Shown: positions 42,611 to 54,128, numbered from the stretch's first letter. The stretch is DNA of 64,000 bases from Lucinisca nassula (GCA_963580285.1 OY757016.1:41183124-41247123); one strand, 5' to 3'. Made by a program: numbers and translations. Notes: a model not told the origin generated them from the sequence alone.

Positions 42611-42917
42611 TTTGTTTGTTTGTTTGGTTTGAGGTTTAACGTCCCCGTCAACACTGTAAAGGTCATTTTAGAGACGTTGTTTCCAATTTTGTGGGACTTT
42701 TACCCGACATTGAGATGAAATGACATCTCAAGCCTTATCGCCCAAAGAAACCAATAGGGTTTATTAGCATGGACGGTCCGTCGCGCACCGCGGTTCCTGG
42801 ACAGGCTTAGATCCTCTAAGCGGTTTACCAGTACTAGTGTGCGGGCCGGATTCAGCTCTGCGTGGAAGCATCATGCAGCCCATATATTTCTTCAAGCCCC
42901 TATGGGCGGGGGCTTGT
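42611..42917 (-). repeat. S4 SINE, full length, with target duplication
   Basis: Intact tail, body and GCCCCTATGGGCGGG head. AAACTGCAAAGGA flanks both ends (13 bp). Confidence 0.92.
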
Positions 42918-43195
42918 AAAAACTGCAAAGGAAGAGATGACATTGGATAGAGCGAAATAGCCGTTAAGCTACACACTTGGGAAAGGCAAAATGGTTGCCC
43001 AAGAAAGGAGCAATCGTAACAAACGTTAATTTGAACAAGCAAAGTGGTCTTTTAATATATGCAGTGACAAGTCATTTTGGCTCGAAAGCGAGAGGTTGTG
43101 AGGCTAATCCTGCTACTACCAAATGCTTTGTCCTTAAAAAAGACGCTTTATCGACATTACTAAGTAACGAAATCTGTCTTCTATGCCTTATTTTG

Positions 43196-43490
43196 TTTGT
43201 TTGATTTGAGGTTTAACGCCCATGTCAAATTTGTAAAGATCATTTTGGAGACGTTGCTTCCAATTTTGTGGGACTTTTACCCGTCATTGATATGAAATGA
43301 CACCTCAAGCCCTGTCGACAAATTAAACCAATAGGGTTTATAAGCAAGGACGGTCCGACTCGCACCGCTTTACCTTGGTATGCTTAGATCCTCTAAGCGG
43401 TTTACCAGTACTCGTGTGAGTCGGCTTCAGCTCTGCGTGGAAGCATCATGCAGCCCATTTATTTCTTCGAGCCCAGATGGGCGGGGGCCG
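43196..43490 (-). repeat. S4 SINE, full length
   Basis: GATTTGAGGTTTAACGCCC tail, TACCAGTACTCGTGTGAG and GATGGGCGGGGGC head; older than the 42.6-kb copy. Confidence 0.85.
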
Positions 43491-43494
43491 AAAA

Positions 43495-44335
43495 TAAACT
43501 ATTTGCAAAGACTGCACAAATATACAGAAATTAGTAAGTGATAAACTACATTCAAACAAATGTAACACAACAAACAAGAAATATCTTTAAAAAGATAAAC
43601 GGCGTAAGAGATATTGGAATATGAATATTGAAACTATTATGTGGTTCAATGTGAAAAGGACACATGTTTTGAAATATAAACTTTATTACGAATTCAAAAA
43701 CAGTATAAAAAGCATTTGAAAAATCCATGCCAATCGGGTACTTTTTTGATAAAGAGTACAAAGTGTAACACTGTGCAGCCCAATCTATTTCTTCAACATT
43801 GTTTCGCCCAACAGAATTGTTTTAACAATATTTGAAGACCTACTATTGAAATAAACATTCCTAAAAAAAAAAAAAAAAAAAACACAAGTAGCCCTCATAG
43901 AGGAGATTTTGAAAGATCTGTTTGCAACAAATGTAACATAAGCACAAGCAGGCTGATTCTGGTATACGGCGTGATCAATTTGTGTACTACGTTTCAACTT
44001 TGAAGCCCATAAAGTTCCTGAGAAAATTGCGAAACATAATTTCAATGGGTAAAATGGGGCGTCCAACTTACAGTTGGACAAGGCTACAATCAACCAGCAT
44101 TCCATTTGTGACTTAGTTTTTTTTTTATTGTTGGCGGTGCTGGATTTATCTTTATTAAGAGACACTGTATCAGAGTGTATCTTATAAAAGAAGGTTAAAG
44201 GTTAAAGAAGACTGCTCACGATGGGCTTCTAGCGATGGCCAATCCAGCTATTCAAGCATATCACCAACACTACTTTTGTTCCGCCATCTCCTGCAGGTCC
44301 ATCGAGCAGCCGTCCTACCTTGGGGATGCCAAATA
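43495..44335. other. Unassigned AT-rich sequence
   Basis: A poly-A run at about 43864-43881; otherwise no recognised gene or repeat. The 126-residue ORF on the - strand lacks family motifs and has poly-Phe from the A run. Confidence 0.5.
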
Positions 44336-44337
44336 GA

Positions 44338-44551
44338 TGGACTTTTACCCGACATTGATATGAAATGACATCTCAAGACCTGTCGCCCAATGAAAACAGA
44401 AAGCTTATATGCATGGGACTATATGACTCACGCCCATTTGCCTGGACAGGCTTAGTCCTACTATGCGGTTTACAGTTAACGTGTGTGGTAAGATTCAGCT
44501 CTGCGTGGAAGCACCATGCAGCCCAAACTATCTCTACAAGCCCCGATTGGC
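44338..44551 (-). repeat. S4 SINE, 3'-truncated
   Basis: It begins at GGACTTTTACCCGACATTGA and keeps the GATTGGCGGGGGC head; the tail is missing. Confidence 0.8.
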
Positions 44552-44579
44552 GGGGGCGAAAACAACAGTCGATATCATA

Positions 44580-44707
44580 TGTATCAGGCATATAGTGATG
44601 CACTGAAGAATTCCTTCTTTTTCGGAACTATTCCTCAGTGGAAAAGTCTTCCCTCCTCTGTGGAAAATGCCAAAACTGCAGAAGAGTTCAAAACCCGCAA
44701 GGTATAA
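44580..44707 (+). pseudogene. C-terminal fragment of a LINE-type reverse-transcriptase ORF
   Basis: The frame reads YSDALKNSFFFGTIPQWKSL, PSSVENAKTAEEFKTRKV and stops at TAA. NSFFxxTIxxWNSLP..V..A.s.e.FK is the usual C-terminus of non-LTR retrotransposon ORF2 proteins. The rest of the ORF is absent; an S4 SINE abuts upstream. Confidence 0.6.
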
Positions 44708-44709
44708 AT

Positions 44710-45360
44710 TGGGACTCAGAGGTAAACGTTTCAGTACACCTCTGTAATAGATTGCAAATAATTTTAAAACCTCATCCATTGATTTTATTTTGCTAAATTT
44801 AGCGAACCACTTAACTGAGGTAATGGTCAAATGTAACATCTTCAGTATCTGATAGGCTCCTGGGAACTATATTGTGTTTTGGGAGCTGCCGCGATGATGT
44901 GGGAGCTACTCCGCCTGAAAATTTGCGGCATTACCACTTCACTGTACATGGATTGATCATTTTTACGTCTAAATGATGCATGAGTGCTGACATACCCGGA
45001 ATAAGTGTCAAAGGATCTCGCTCTAAGCAAAAACTTACAAAACAGTTGCATCATTCATTCGTGTTGACATAAAACTATGGTCAGATTACTCCGTTTTCGA
45101 TTTCGTTACGGTCACCTACTTTCAGCAACGATTGTTTTTTTTCAATATTTTTTTCGGCCGGCTCAGAAAGATAAATCATTTTGACATTGCTTAGCATCGC
45201 CGAACTTTTATATTATTCTCTCGTTCTTCCACAATAAATCAAAACGCACAAGGGTACTTACCTTTGTTTACCATTCCCAGGTCCTAGGAAGTATCGCGAG
45301 TGTTCCCGGATGTGTCTTTGGAGCAAACTTACGTTGACGCGATTTCGCGATAGCTCCCCT
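44710..45360. other. Unassigned sequence
   Basis: No repeat family or gene recognised. It could be the 3' flank of the LINE fragment. Confidence 0.4.
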
Positions 45361-45364
45361 GATG

Positions 45365-45540
45365 TCCACCCGTGCAAAACGGGTTTATATGCTTGGACGG
45401 TCCGACTTGCTCTGATTTTGCCTGGGCAGGCTTAGACCTTCTAAGCGGTCAAAAGGTATTCGTGTTTACAGTCGATTTCAGCTCTGCGTGGAAACACTGT
45501 GCAGCCCAATATATTTTTCCAAGCTCCGATGGGTGGGGCG
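45365..45540 (-). repeat. S4 SINE, 5' half
   Basis: ATGCTTGGACGGTCCGACTT, TAAGCGGTCAAAAGGTATTC and CCGATGGGTGGGG. Confidence 0.7.
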
Positions 45541-45601
45541 GATAACGTGTGGTTGGCAAAGTTTACAAGGGTTTTCGTCATATGAATTTGTTAACGTGTC
45601 T

Positions 45602-45858
45602 CGGTCCCCGCACACCAGGGCTTGGAGAAATAGGTTGGGTAACGTGATGCTTCCACGCAGAGCTGAAACTGACCGCACATGAGTTCTGCTTATCCGCTTA
45701 GACGTCCTAAGCCTGCCTAGGAAAAGTGGTGCGAGTCAGACCATCCAGTGCATGTTTCATGGGGCGACAGGGCTTGAAATGTCATTTCTTCTCAATGTCG
45801 GATAAAAGTCTCACAAAATTAGAAGTAACGGGAACGTTAAACTTCAAATGAAACAAAT
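45602..45858 (+). repeat. S4 SINE with a 17-bp target duplication
   Basis: AATTTGTTAACGTGTCT / AAATTGTTAACGTGTCT flank the copy, which lacks part of its 3' body but keeps a GAACGTTAAACTTCAAATG tail. Confidence 0.88.
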
Positions 45859-46209
45859 TGTTAACGTGTCTTGTTTTTAAAGACAATATTCTGCCTTTAG
45901 TAGCAGGAGACATTTTTTGTCGAGTATCAAGTATCGAGACAAAGATTCTTGTAAAGTTTCATGAAGATTGAAGCAAAACTGTGGTCTCTAGAGGATTAAC
46001 GAGGTAAATGTTGACGGCGCACGACGCACGTCGCACGTACGACGGACTAAAGGTGATTTCAAAAGCTCACCATAAAATTATACTATTGTTCCCTAATTGC
46101 AACGTATTCGGCCCAAGAGATGTAGGGTGACTGCCATAGAATGCAGATCCACTGCATTGCTTGTCCAGACATGTACGTCAAAAGTATTTATTCATTTTGT
46201 CGGACAACT

Positions 46210-46488
46210 GGCCCCCACCCATCGGGGCTCGAAGAAATATATGGGCTGCATGATGCTTCCACTCAGAGCTGAAACCGACCCGCACACTAGTACTGGTAAA
46301 CAGCTTAAGAGTATCTAAGCCTGCCCAGGCAAAGCGGTCCATGCTTAAAAACCCTATTGGTTTCATTGGGCGACAGGGCTTGAGATGTCATTTCACCTCA
46401 AGGTCGGGTAAAAGTCCCCCAAAATTGGAAGCAACGTCTCCAAAATGCCCTTTACAGTTTTGACGGGGACGTTAAACCTCAAACAAAC
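46210..46488 (+). repeat. S4 SINE with target duplication
   Basis: CCCCCACCCATCGGGGCTCG to GTTAAACCTCAAACAAAC. TCATTTTGTCGG flanks both sides. Confidence 0.9.
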
Positions 46489-46591
46489 TAATCATTTTGT
46501 CGGGAGCAGGCTCTTTGGATTTCAAAGCAAACTTTCTTATACATGCCATTGACACCAGTAACAACTTTACTTGTACATACTGCAACATTGA

Positions 46592-46876
46592 GTACAGGTC
46601 GCACCCATCGGGGCTTGAAGAAATCGATGGGCTGCATGATGCGTCCACCCAGAACTAAAATCGACCCGCACACGAGTATTGGTAACCCCCTTAGAGGATC
46701 TAAGCCAGCCCAGGCAATGCGGTGCGAGTCGGCCCGTCCATGCTTATAAACCCTATTGGTTTCATTGAATGTCGTGTCGCTGTCGGGTAAAAGTCCCACA
46801 AAATTGGAAGTAGCGTCTCCAAAATGACCTTTACAGTGGGGATGGGGACGTTAAACTTCAAATCAAACAAACAAAA
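46592..46876 (+). repeat. S4 SINE
   Basis: CGCACCCATCGGGGCTTGA to ACGTTAAACTTCAAATC; AACATTG on each side is a probable short target duplication. Confidence 0.85.
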
Positions 46877-46925
46877 ACATTGTGTAAGAAAGCAGCAAAC
46901 AGCTGAACAGTCTTTTCCCAGTAAG

Positions 46926-47014
46926 CATTCTACATAAATCTACAGCGGGCCGTTAGCGGCCCGTCAGGGTAGCTGACGGGCCGCTAACGGCCCGCTGTAG
47001 ATTTATGTAGAATG
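46926..47014. mobile_element. Perfect 42-bp-stem hairpin element
   Basis: CATTCTACATAAATCTACAG and GCGGCCCGTCAG lie in the left arm; the right arm is its exact inverse; the loop is GGTAG. CCCAGTAAG..CTAGCAGGG flanks add imperfect pairing. GC-rich in its inner half. Confidence 0.93.
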
Positions 47015-47019
47015 CTAGC

Positions 47020-47340
47020 AGGGTTTGTATGTGTATCGATTCGACTTAAATCGTCCCGTGCATTGGTCAGTGAGAAGATTTTGAGTTGACGAGTGAAGTA
47101 TTCATTGATTGATCTGTTCATCCCATTGGTCGATGGTCGCATGATTTGTTTTGTGTTATACATGCCTACTTGAACATGCATTTTTTCAATGTTTTGACAA
47201 GAAAGAAAACAATGTATAAGTGATAGATAATTGATGTCTTGTAAGTTGACTTTCGTTTTTATCTGGGGCCAGTTTCATCAATAAACATCGCACAATTATT
47301 CGCTCGCACTTTTTAAACAACTGCGTACGTCAGTTTCATC
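47020..47340. other. Unassigned sequence
   Basis: No recognised gene or repeat. Confidence 0.5.
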
Positions 47341-47346
47341 ATTCGG

Positions 47347-47800
47347 CCCCCGCCCATAGGGGCTTGAAGAAATATATGGGCTGCATGATGCTTCCCCGAT
47401 CCGCACACTAGTACTGTTAAACCGCTTAGAGGATCTAAGCCTGTCCAGGAACCGCGGTGCGAGGCGGACCGTTCATTCATCTTATTTGCATTATCTGCTG
47501 GTTCCTAGTCTGAAGGTTATCAGTGTTGGAAAAACAGGTAACCAGACCCCCCTGACCTTTTAAGGTCAGGGGGGTCTGGTTACCTGTTTTTCCAATATTG
47601 ACAATGTGCAAGCTGGGAGCCAGCAAATAATGCAAATATGGTGAATGCTAATAAACCCTATTGGTTTCATTGGGCGACAGGGCTTGAGATGTCATTTCAT
47701 CTCAATGTCGGGTAAAAGTGCCACAAAATTGGAAGCAGCGTCTCCAAAATGACCTTTACAGTGTTGACGGGGACGTTAAACCTCAAATCAAACAAACAAA
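47347..47800 (+). repeat. S4 SINE split by a D element
   Basis: The S4 body stops in GGCGGACCGTTCAT at about 47475 and resumes with GCTAATAAACCCTATTGG at 47647. ACGTCAGTTTCA flanks the whole SINE. Confidence 0.9.
47473..47647. mobile_element. D-family palindromic MITE nested in an S4 SINE
   Basis: TTCATCTTATTTGCATTATC to GCAAATATGGTGAATG; centre AACCAGACCCCCCTGACC / GGTCAGGGGGGTCTGGTT. Confidence 0.9.
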
Positions 47801-47865
47801 ACGTCAGTTTCAAGTGTTCGTACGAGCTAAATTTGCGTTTCACTAAACTATGTCGCAATTTTGAA

Positions 47866-48042
47866 TATTCACCTTATTTGCATTATCTGCTGGTTCCTAG
47901 TCTGAAGGTTATCAGAGTTGGAAAAACAGGTAACCAGACCCCCCTGACCTTTCAAGGTCAGGGGGGTCTGGTTACCTGTTTTTCCAATATTGACAATGTG
48001 CAAGCTGGGAGCCAGCAAATAATGCAAATATGGTGAATGCTC
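47866..48042. mobile_element. D-family palindromic MITE
   Basis: ATTCACCTTATTTGCATTAT left, ATAATGCAAATATGGTGAAT right; nearly identical to the copy 390 bases upstream, suggesting recent activity. Confidence 0.9.
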
Positions 48043-48376
48043 TTAAACGTGCCGTCTTGAAATAGCCGTGTAAAGTGGATAACACGTTTTAAAATTATTG
48101 TTCCAGTGAACCTAGATGTATATTCAGTACAACGTTGACTCAACATTGATTCTACGTTGTTTCAAACTTGTGTTTCCATTTTATTATCGTAAGATACTAG
48201 ACCCCTTTCCCACTGTACCACTGGTGAGTTGGTCTGTTTGGAGGACGTCGTGACGTAAGACTAGCGTTAATTTAACGTTGTCATAACGAACCTTGTCAGT
48301 AAATCAGGGGGTGGGGTGTGGAAGCGGGGTGCCTTCAGCATGAGTGCACGCGTTTTGTTATGTTTATAATATTTGA

Positions 48377-48650
48377 TTTTGTTTGTTTAAGGTTAAACGT
48401 CCCCGTCAACACTGTATAGGTCATTTTGAAGAGGTTGCTTCCAAGTGTGTGGGACTTTCACCCGACATTGAAATGGAATGCCATCTCAAGCCCTGTCCCC
48501 CAATGAAACCAATAGCATTTATATGCATGGAGGTCGAACTCGCACCACTTTTCCTGGGCATGCTTAGAACCTCTAAGCGGTTTACCAGTACTCACGTGCG
48601 ATTGGTTTCAGCTCTGCGTGGAAGCATCATGCAGGCCATCTATTATATCC
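48377..48650 (-). repeat. S4 SINE, head cut by the next element
   Basis: GTTTAAGGTTAAACGTCCCC tail to GGAAGCATCATGCAGGCCAT; the CCCATCGGGGC head is lost where the 48651 element begins. Confidence 0.85.
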
Positions 48651-49444
48651 AGGTCTGAGAAAGTGCTTTATTTAAAGACAGTCTATAAATTTAAGGACTG
48701 TCTGTAAATTTAAAGACTTTTTAGTCTGTTGAGTTAAAAACTAACACAAGGAAAATCATAAAAATGGTGTAACACGAAAAAATCACATTCTCCTACGTAG
48801 CCTCAGTCTTCATATCAATGAAACAAATGCGTTGCTAAAGGCTGCATGTATTTTATTGTCTGTAAATATCGTTTTAATAATAGAAATTAATGAAGAGATA
48901 AAACAACACAGTTCCTTCCCTTAGACCACAAATTCGGTAAAACTCCGCAGAAAGGGAGGAAATATCTGTCAGCGGTCGAACATAAAATGTGTTTCGTATC
49001 GATGTCATTTCGTTTTCGGACATTTTACTGTAGAAGGCAGTCTGAAAACATACATTAATTTTAGTTGTTAGAAAATGTACCTGTCGAAGCAATTTGCCAG
49101 TATGTTGACTATATGATAAAAGCGTTATACACGTTGGTTCCTAAGCTCGTTTTACAGAATGAATCTTATTACAAACCTGTTTTCTGAGAACTCTTAAATT
49201 ATGTTTGAAGACATTTAATTAAGTAAAAGCCAACTATAAAATTTGCAGTTACAAATGATTAAATATTCTACAGATAACGATTAAATTACTATAAATAGCA
49301 AAGTGCGATTTTTTCCGTTTTACACCAGTTTCAGGATTTTCTTTATAGGTCAGTCTTTAAATTTACAGACTAAAAAGTCCTTAAATTTATATACAGTCTT
49401 CAAATTCACGGACTGTCTTTAAATACAACAACTTTCTTAGACCT
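48651..49444. mobile_element. 794-bp element with long repetitive terminal inverted repeats
   Basis: AGGTCTGAGAAAGT.. at the left is mirrored by ..ACTTTCTTAGACCT at the right. Both ends hold repeated AAATTTAAGGACT / GACAGTC motifs over about 80-100 bases. The interior is AT-rich without a transposase frame. Confidence 0.8.
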
Positions 49445-49485
49445 GATAATATGACTTCGCTGATCATTTTATTAAATTTCACGCC

Positions 49486-49792
49486 TGCCCCGCCCATCGG
49501 GGCTTGAAGAGAGATATGGGCTGCATGATGCTTCCACGCAGAGCTGAATACGACCCACACACGAGTACTGGTAAACCACTTAGAGGATCTAACCTTGCCC
49601 AGGCAAAGCGGTGTGAGTGTCGGACCGTCCATGCTTATAAACCCTATTGGTTTCATTGGGCGACAGGGCTTGAGATGTCATTTCATCTCGGTGTCGGGAA
49701 AAAGTCCCACAAAATTGGAAGCGACGTCTCCAAAATGACCTTTACAGTGTTGACGGGGACGTTAAACCTCAAATCAAACAAAACAAAAATTA
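49486..49792 (+). repeat. S4 SINE, full length
   Basis: CCCGCCCATCGGGGCTTGA to GTTGACGGGGACGTTAAACC plus CAAA repeats; TTTCACGC flanks both sides. Confidence 0.88.
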
Positions 49793-49989
49793 ACTTTTCA
49801 CGCTCAATTTAATAAATTCAGTGATACAAGAGCGTGCATACAAGATTCAATTTATCGTATGAACACAGTTTATGCACGATTTTAACACAAAACGTTTATA
49901 CATGACGTTGTTTAATAAGGAACCGCATATAACGTTACCTGACGTAGCCTCTGTAAGTGTTGTCAAATTTCAGCTCCGGTTTGCAAAGG

Positions 49990-50750
49990 TTTGTTTGTTT
50001 GTTTGTTTGTTTGTTTGATTTGAGGTTTAACGTCCCCGTCAACACTGTATACGTTGCTTCCAATTTTGTGGGACTTTAACCGGATACTGAGATGAAATGA
50101 CATTTAAAGCCCTGTCGCCCAATGGAATCAATAGGGCCGAAACTACGTAGTATGACCCATCTCCTTTCTTATGAATGTTTTCATTGCTCTTAAAGGAACT
50201 CATTTTTTATTTTTATTTGCCTTCACTGCAGCTGGTGTTGTGCCGTGTGGCGGCCGTAAAACGTCTCCCCGTACATCAACCATAGTGCAGTTTATATTTT
50301 TACTTTTGGTCCTTTGGGATCAGCGTGAATATTCTGAGAAATTAGAAATAAATTATTGGTTTAGACTCAAATTCTAGACAGGTTTTTAATTATTTGGATC
50401 CTAATTTAATTTTTATCAGTCTTTGAATCGACTGCCTATTCGAAATTCGCAAAATTGCAGAGTGTTACCTCTGGCTTTCGTTGTCGGATCGTTGCAGGGT
50501 CACTGATGAGGCTTTGTTGGCCGAAACTACGTAGTATGACCCATCTCCTTTCTTATGAATGTTTTCATTGCTCTTAAAGGAACCCATTTTTGATTTTTAT
50601 TTATAAGCATGGACGGTCCGGCTCGCACCACTTAGCCTGGGCGGACTTAGATCCTCTAAGCGGTTTACCAGTACTTGTGTGCGGTCGGTTTCAGCGCTGC
50701 GCGGAAGCATCATGTAGCCCATCTATTTCATCAAGCCCCGATGGGCGGGG
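49990..50750 (-). repeat. S4 SINE split by an F-family insertion
   Basis: S4 tail and body (49990-50135) and S4 5' half (50602-50750) surround F sequence. The insert begins and ends with an about 80-bp direct repeat starting GGCCGAAACTACGTAGTATG (50143 and 50519). Confidence 0.75.
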
Positions 50751-50911
50751 GAGTAGGCAATGATCTGTAGCAAACATTTTTTCATTGATTGTTCGTCTGT
50801 CAGGCCGTCCAGCCTTTCAATGAAAAATAAATTCAGTTCATTTGCAACATATATCTTACAGCAAGATTGATATTAACCCAGTTAGTACCGAAACCCTAAA
50901 ATGGATAATTG

Positions 50912-50985
50912 GCAAACAGTGCAGGCCCAGATCAGATGCCACAGAACGCGACGTCTGATCAGAGCCTCCACTTTTTGCTAAAAGT
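50912..50985. repeat. H-family palindrome core
   Basis: CAGTGCAGGCCCAGATCAGA / CGTCTGATCAGAGCCTCCAC. Confidence 0.55.
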
Positions 50986-50999
50986 TCAGTCCTTCTTCA

Positions 51000-51800
51000 T
51001 TTAAATTTTGAAGAAAAGACAGCCTGACACCCCTAAATTTTGAAATGAACTCCTGATATATATAAGGAGGAAGATTCCATTTGGTACAAAAAGGGTTATA
51101 TTACAACGAACCTGTTCTATAGCTGTCTGTAAGGGCAATTATACAATCGCCTGCACAAAGACGAAATGTCAGTACGCAAGACCAAATTTCCCCATTCCCC
51201 TCTTCCCCCCCCCCCACCCCGCCCCCGCCGTCGACATTAAAGGTTTTCGTAAATACGAGCGTACGCACATGTACGTACGTCTTTCCGCATGTGGTGTACG
51301 TACGCGATCCTGCAAACTCGGGTTAAGGTTTTTACCAGGAAGAACCTATACTTTTAAGAGCTCATATTTTCCAGACCATATGATGGAATTGTGATGATAT
51401 GTATAGGTTAAAAGGTTTATTCAGCATTACGCTGGCCCTTACCTACATGTATGACCTCTAGGTCAAGTCATGGACTCAGAATACTTTAAATGTTGAAATT
51501 ATTTAAGAGCTCATATTTTTAAAATCATACAATGGATTTGGTTCATTTTTGGTACAATGATAGATACTCATTTAAAGTTTATTTAGCGTACTCGCACCAA
51601 TGCCCATAACCTCAAAGTCAAGGTCACCGACTCATAATTTTAAACATAATCGCGCCCATGCCCATGACCTTAAGGTCAAGGTTATAGACTCAGACTTTTT
51701 GAATGTCAGCGTTTTTTAATAAAATCTCGCATTTCCCAACCAATTTAATCGATTTAGTTCGTATTATACGGGTCGTTTCTCTGGCTAATCCGTTTCGTTT
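51000..51800. repeat. Diverged dispersed repeats with AGGTCA-type motifs
   Basis: Units of 'AAGAGCTCATATTTT', 'ACATGTATGACCTCTAGGTC', 'CAAAGTCAAGGTCACCGACT' and 'ACCTTAAGGTCAAGGTTATA'. A C-rich tract lies at 51207-51230. Confidence 0.55.
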
Positions 51801-51875
51801 TCGTCCACAAACGATTAATGATCGGCTAGAAATAAAAGAAATAATCTTAAAAGGGCCGTAAAACAAAAACTCAAG
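51800..51875 (+). repeat. S5 SINE 3' fragment
   Basis: GATTAATGATCGGCTAG, AAATAATCTTAAAAGGGCCG and TAAAACAAAAAC. Confidence 0.65.
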
Positions 51876-52221
51876 GTCAGTGTGACAGACTTCGTAATTT
51901 ATTTTTTATGGACTTGATTTATATCTGGATGATGCTACACACTTTTTTCCAAGATTTAAACGACATACTTACTTACTTACATTACCCACACCTACGCCGA
52001 TGGATGGTCTCAAAGATAGTTTTCCAACCGAGCTATGCGGTCTTTTCTTTTTGGTAACATGCTTTTTTCCTTGGCGAAGATGGTCCCTGGGCGGGGGCAT
52101 CTGTGTCGTATTCATACTTTTCGTTTAAAGTGTCGATTTGAGGTACACTGAGCCTTAATGTTAACCAAAAGTCTAATCGCAGATTGTGGGTAATCGTTAG
52201 AACTACCTAAACGCGTTGGTT

Positions 52222-52510
52222 CTTTCGTTTGCATTAAGGTTTTAAGTCCCCGCCAACCGTTGGTACACTGTACATGTTCTTAGGTCATTTTGGAGACGCT
52301 GCTTTTAATTTTGTAAGACTTTTACCAAGCCTTGAGGTGAAGTGACATTATAAACCCTACCGACCAAAGAAACCGTTAAGGAGCGGTCCCACTTGCACCA
52401 CTTTTCTTTGGGCAGGCTTTTACAATCTAAGCAGTTAACCACCAGTAATCAAGTTCGGTTGGTTTTAACTCTGAGCGGAAGCAGAGTGTCTCCAAGACCC
52501 GATGTTTGAT
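52222..52510 (-). repeat. Old S4 SINE
   Basis: AAGTCCCCGCCAACCGTTGG, AGGTCATTTTGGAGACGCTG, AAACCGTTAAGGAGCGGTCC and GGAAGCAGAGTG are recognisable but diverged. Confidence 0.65.
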
Positions 52511-52529
52511 AGCCAGCGTCGGTTCTAGG

Positions 52530-52625
52530 TTACACCATGAAATATAGATTGTGGGCCCTCGTAAGCACGACCACAAAGGGACGCTTCTAACGAGTACTCT
52601 CAATCTCTATTGAAATAATAAGAAA
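52530..52625. repeat. Worn A/B-like hairpin
   Basis: ATATAGATTGTGGGCCCTCG and CTAACGAGTACTCTCAATCT with a degraded centre. Confidence 0.5.
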
Positions 52626-53239
52626 ACCCCACGCTAGGCCCATGTACGTTACTAAAAGGTCAAGGTCATACTTAGCGGTCGAAGGTTAAATGCTAAAATC
52701 AACATATTTTCAGGCGAGGGCATCCGTGTCCCATGGACGCATTTCTAGTTCATTGTTTTTCCCAAACGCCCTGCACACGTCCGGCATATACGTCAATGTG
52801 TAACAGCACCATAAAGTAACTTTGTATAACCTGTCTGTTGAGGACATGCACAAGAACAATAACAGTACTATGTATACTCAAACGCAATTTTTGTCGCACC
52901 TGCTTTTAGCATGGCGCGATATAGGCGTCCGGTTTTCCGTTCGTTCGTCCGTCTGTCCGTTTGTCAAGACGTCAACATTTGTGACCAGCCTAGCGTTCAT
53001 CCTAATGGTCAAGTTAATTTCTCAAGAACAACAAGAGTTTTATTAGTGATACTTGGTACACACTTGTACAGTGTATCATGGGATAGCAACATAAATGCAG
53101 GCATCCATATTTGACCTTGGCCTATATTTAACTGACTGACTTTGTAAAATATTGCGGCCACCCTAGCGTTCATCCTTATGGTCAAATTAATTTCTCAAGA
53201 ACAATAAGAGCTTCTTTAATGATACTTGGTATAAACTTT

Positions 53240-53470
53240 TTTTTTGGGGGGGGGGGGGGGGTTTACGGCCCTTTCAAGATTATTTCACTCATATCGAGCC
53301 GATCGTTAATCAGAGGTGGGCGAAAACCGGAGTACCCGGAGAAAAACCACCTGACCTTCCGTTGCAGAACTTGGCGTCTCACACGTGGCCCAAGCGAGGC
53401 TCGAACCTACGGCGGTGACCCCTAATGACTAAGAGTCAGCTCTCTTATCCAATAGGCCACGGAGGCCCGT
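53240..53470 (-). repeat. S5 SINE, full length, with 15-bp target duplication
   Basis: G-run (tail side), TTTACGGCCCTTTCAAGATT to GGCCTATTGGATAAGAGAGC head. TTGGTATAAACTTTT flanks both ends. Confidence 0.9.
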
Positions 53471-53488
53471 ATTGGTATAAACTTTTGT

Positions 53489-53755
53489 TTGTTGTTTGTT
53501 TGATTTGAGGTTTAACGACCCGTCAACACTGTAAAGGTCATTTTGGAGACGTTGTTCCAATTTGGTGGGATTTTTACCCGGCATTGGGATGAAATGACAT
53601 CTCAAGCCCTGCCGCCCAGTAAAACCAATAGGGTTTGTAAGCACGGACGGGCTGACTCGCGCCGCTTTGCCTGGGCAGGCTTAGATCCTCTAAGCGGTTT
53701 ACCAGTACTCGTGTACGGGTCGGTTTCAGCTCTGCGCAGCCCATTTATTTCTTCG
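53489..53755 (-). repeat. S4 SINE
   Basis: GATTTGAGGTTTAACGACCC tail to CAGCTCTGCGCAGCCCATTT; the extreme head is lost. Confidence 0.85.
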
Positions 53756-53928
53756 ATGGTACAGACGTGTATCTAGGGATTGCAATTTTAATGCAAGCAT
53801 CCATATTTGGTCTTGACCTACATTTTATGTTTAACTGACTTCGTGAAATATTGCGACCAACCTAGCGTTCACCCCAATCGTCAAGTTCATTTCAAAAGAA
53901 CTATAAGATCTTTGTTAATGATACTTAG

Positions 53929-54128
53929 CATTACGATAACAAGTCCGTGAAACGAAGACCCCTCTAAACCCCACTTTATATAGAGAAAATAGTGAGGCGG
54001 TTCTAACGAGCATCCACAATCTATGTTGAAGGCAGAAGTAAGAAACATGTTATAATTGTTACCCAAACTGTGTAGTGTCAGACACCATGTTGGGCGCCAT
54101 TATTTCACACGGACATGTTTTCCTAATG
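53929..54128. repeat. B-type element, internally deleted
   Basis: CATTACGATAACAAGTCCGT left, only the right hairpin arm GAGGCGGTTCTAACGAGCAT, CATGTTTTCCTAATG right. Confidence 0.75.

Noticed and set aside
44516..44580. Start of the 63-residue ORF upstream of the LINE C-terminal fragment
   Set aside because: The first part (MQPKLSLQAPIGGG) is S4 SINE sequence; only the part from about 44580 has reverse-transcriptase-tail similarity.
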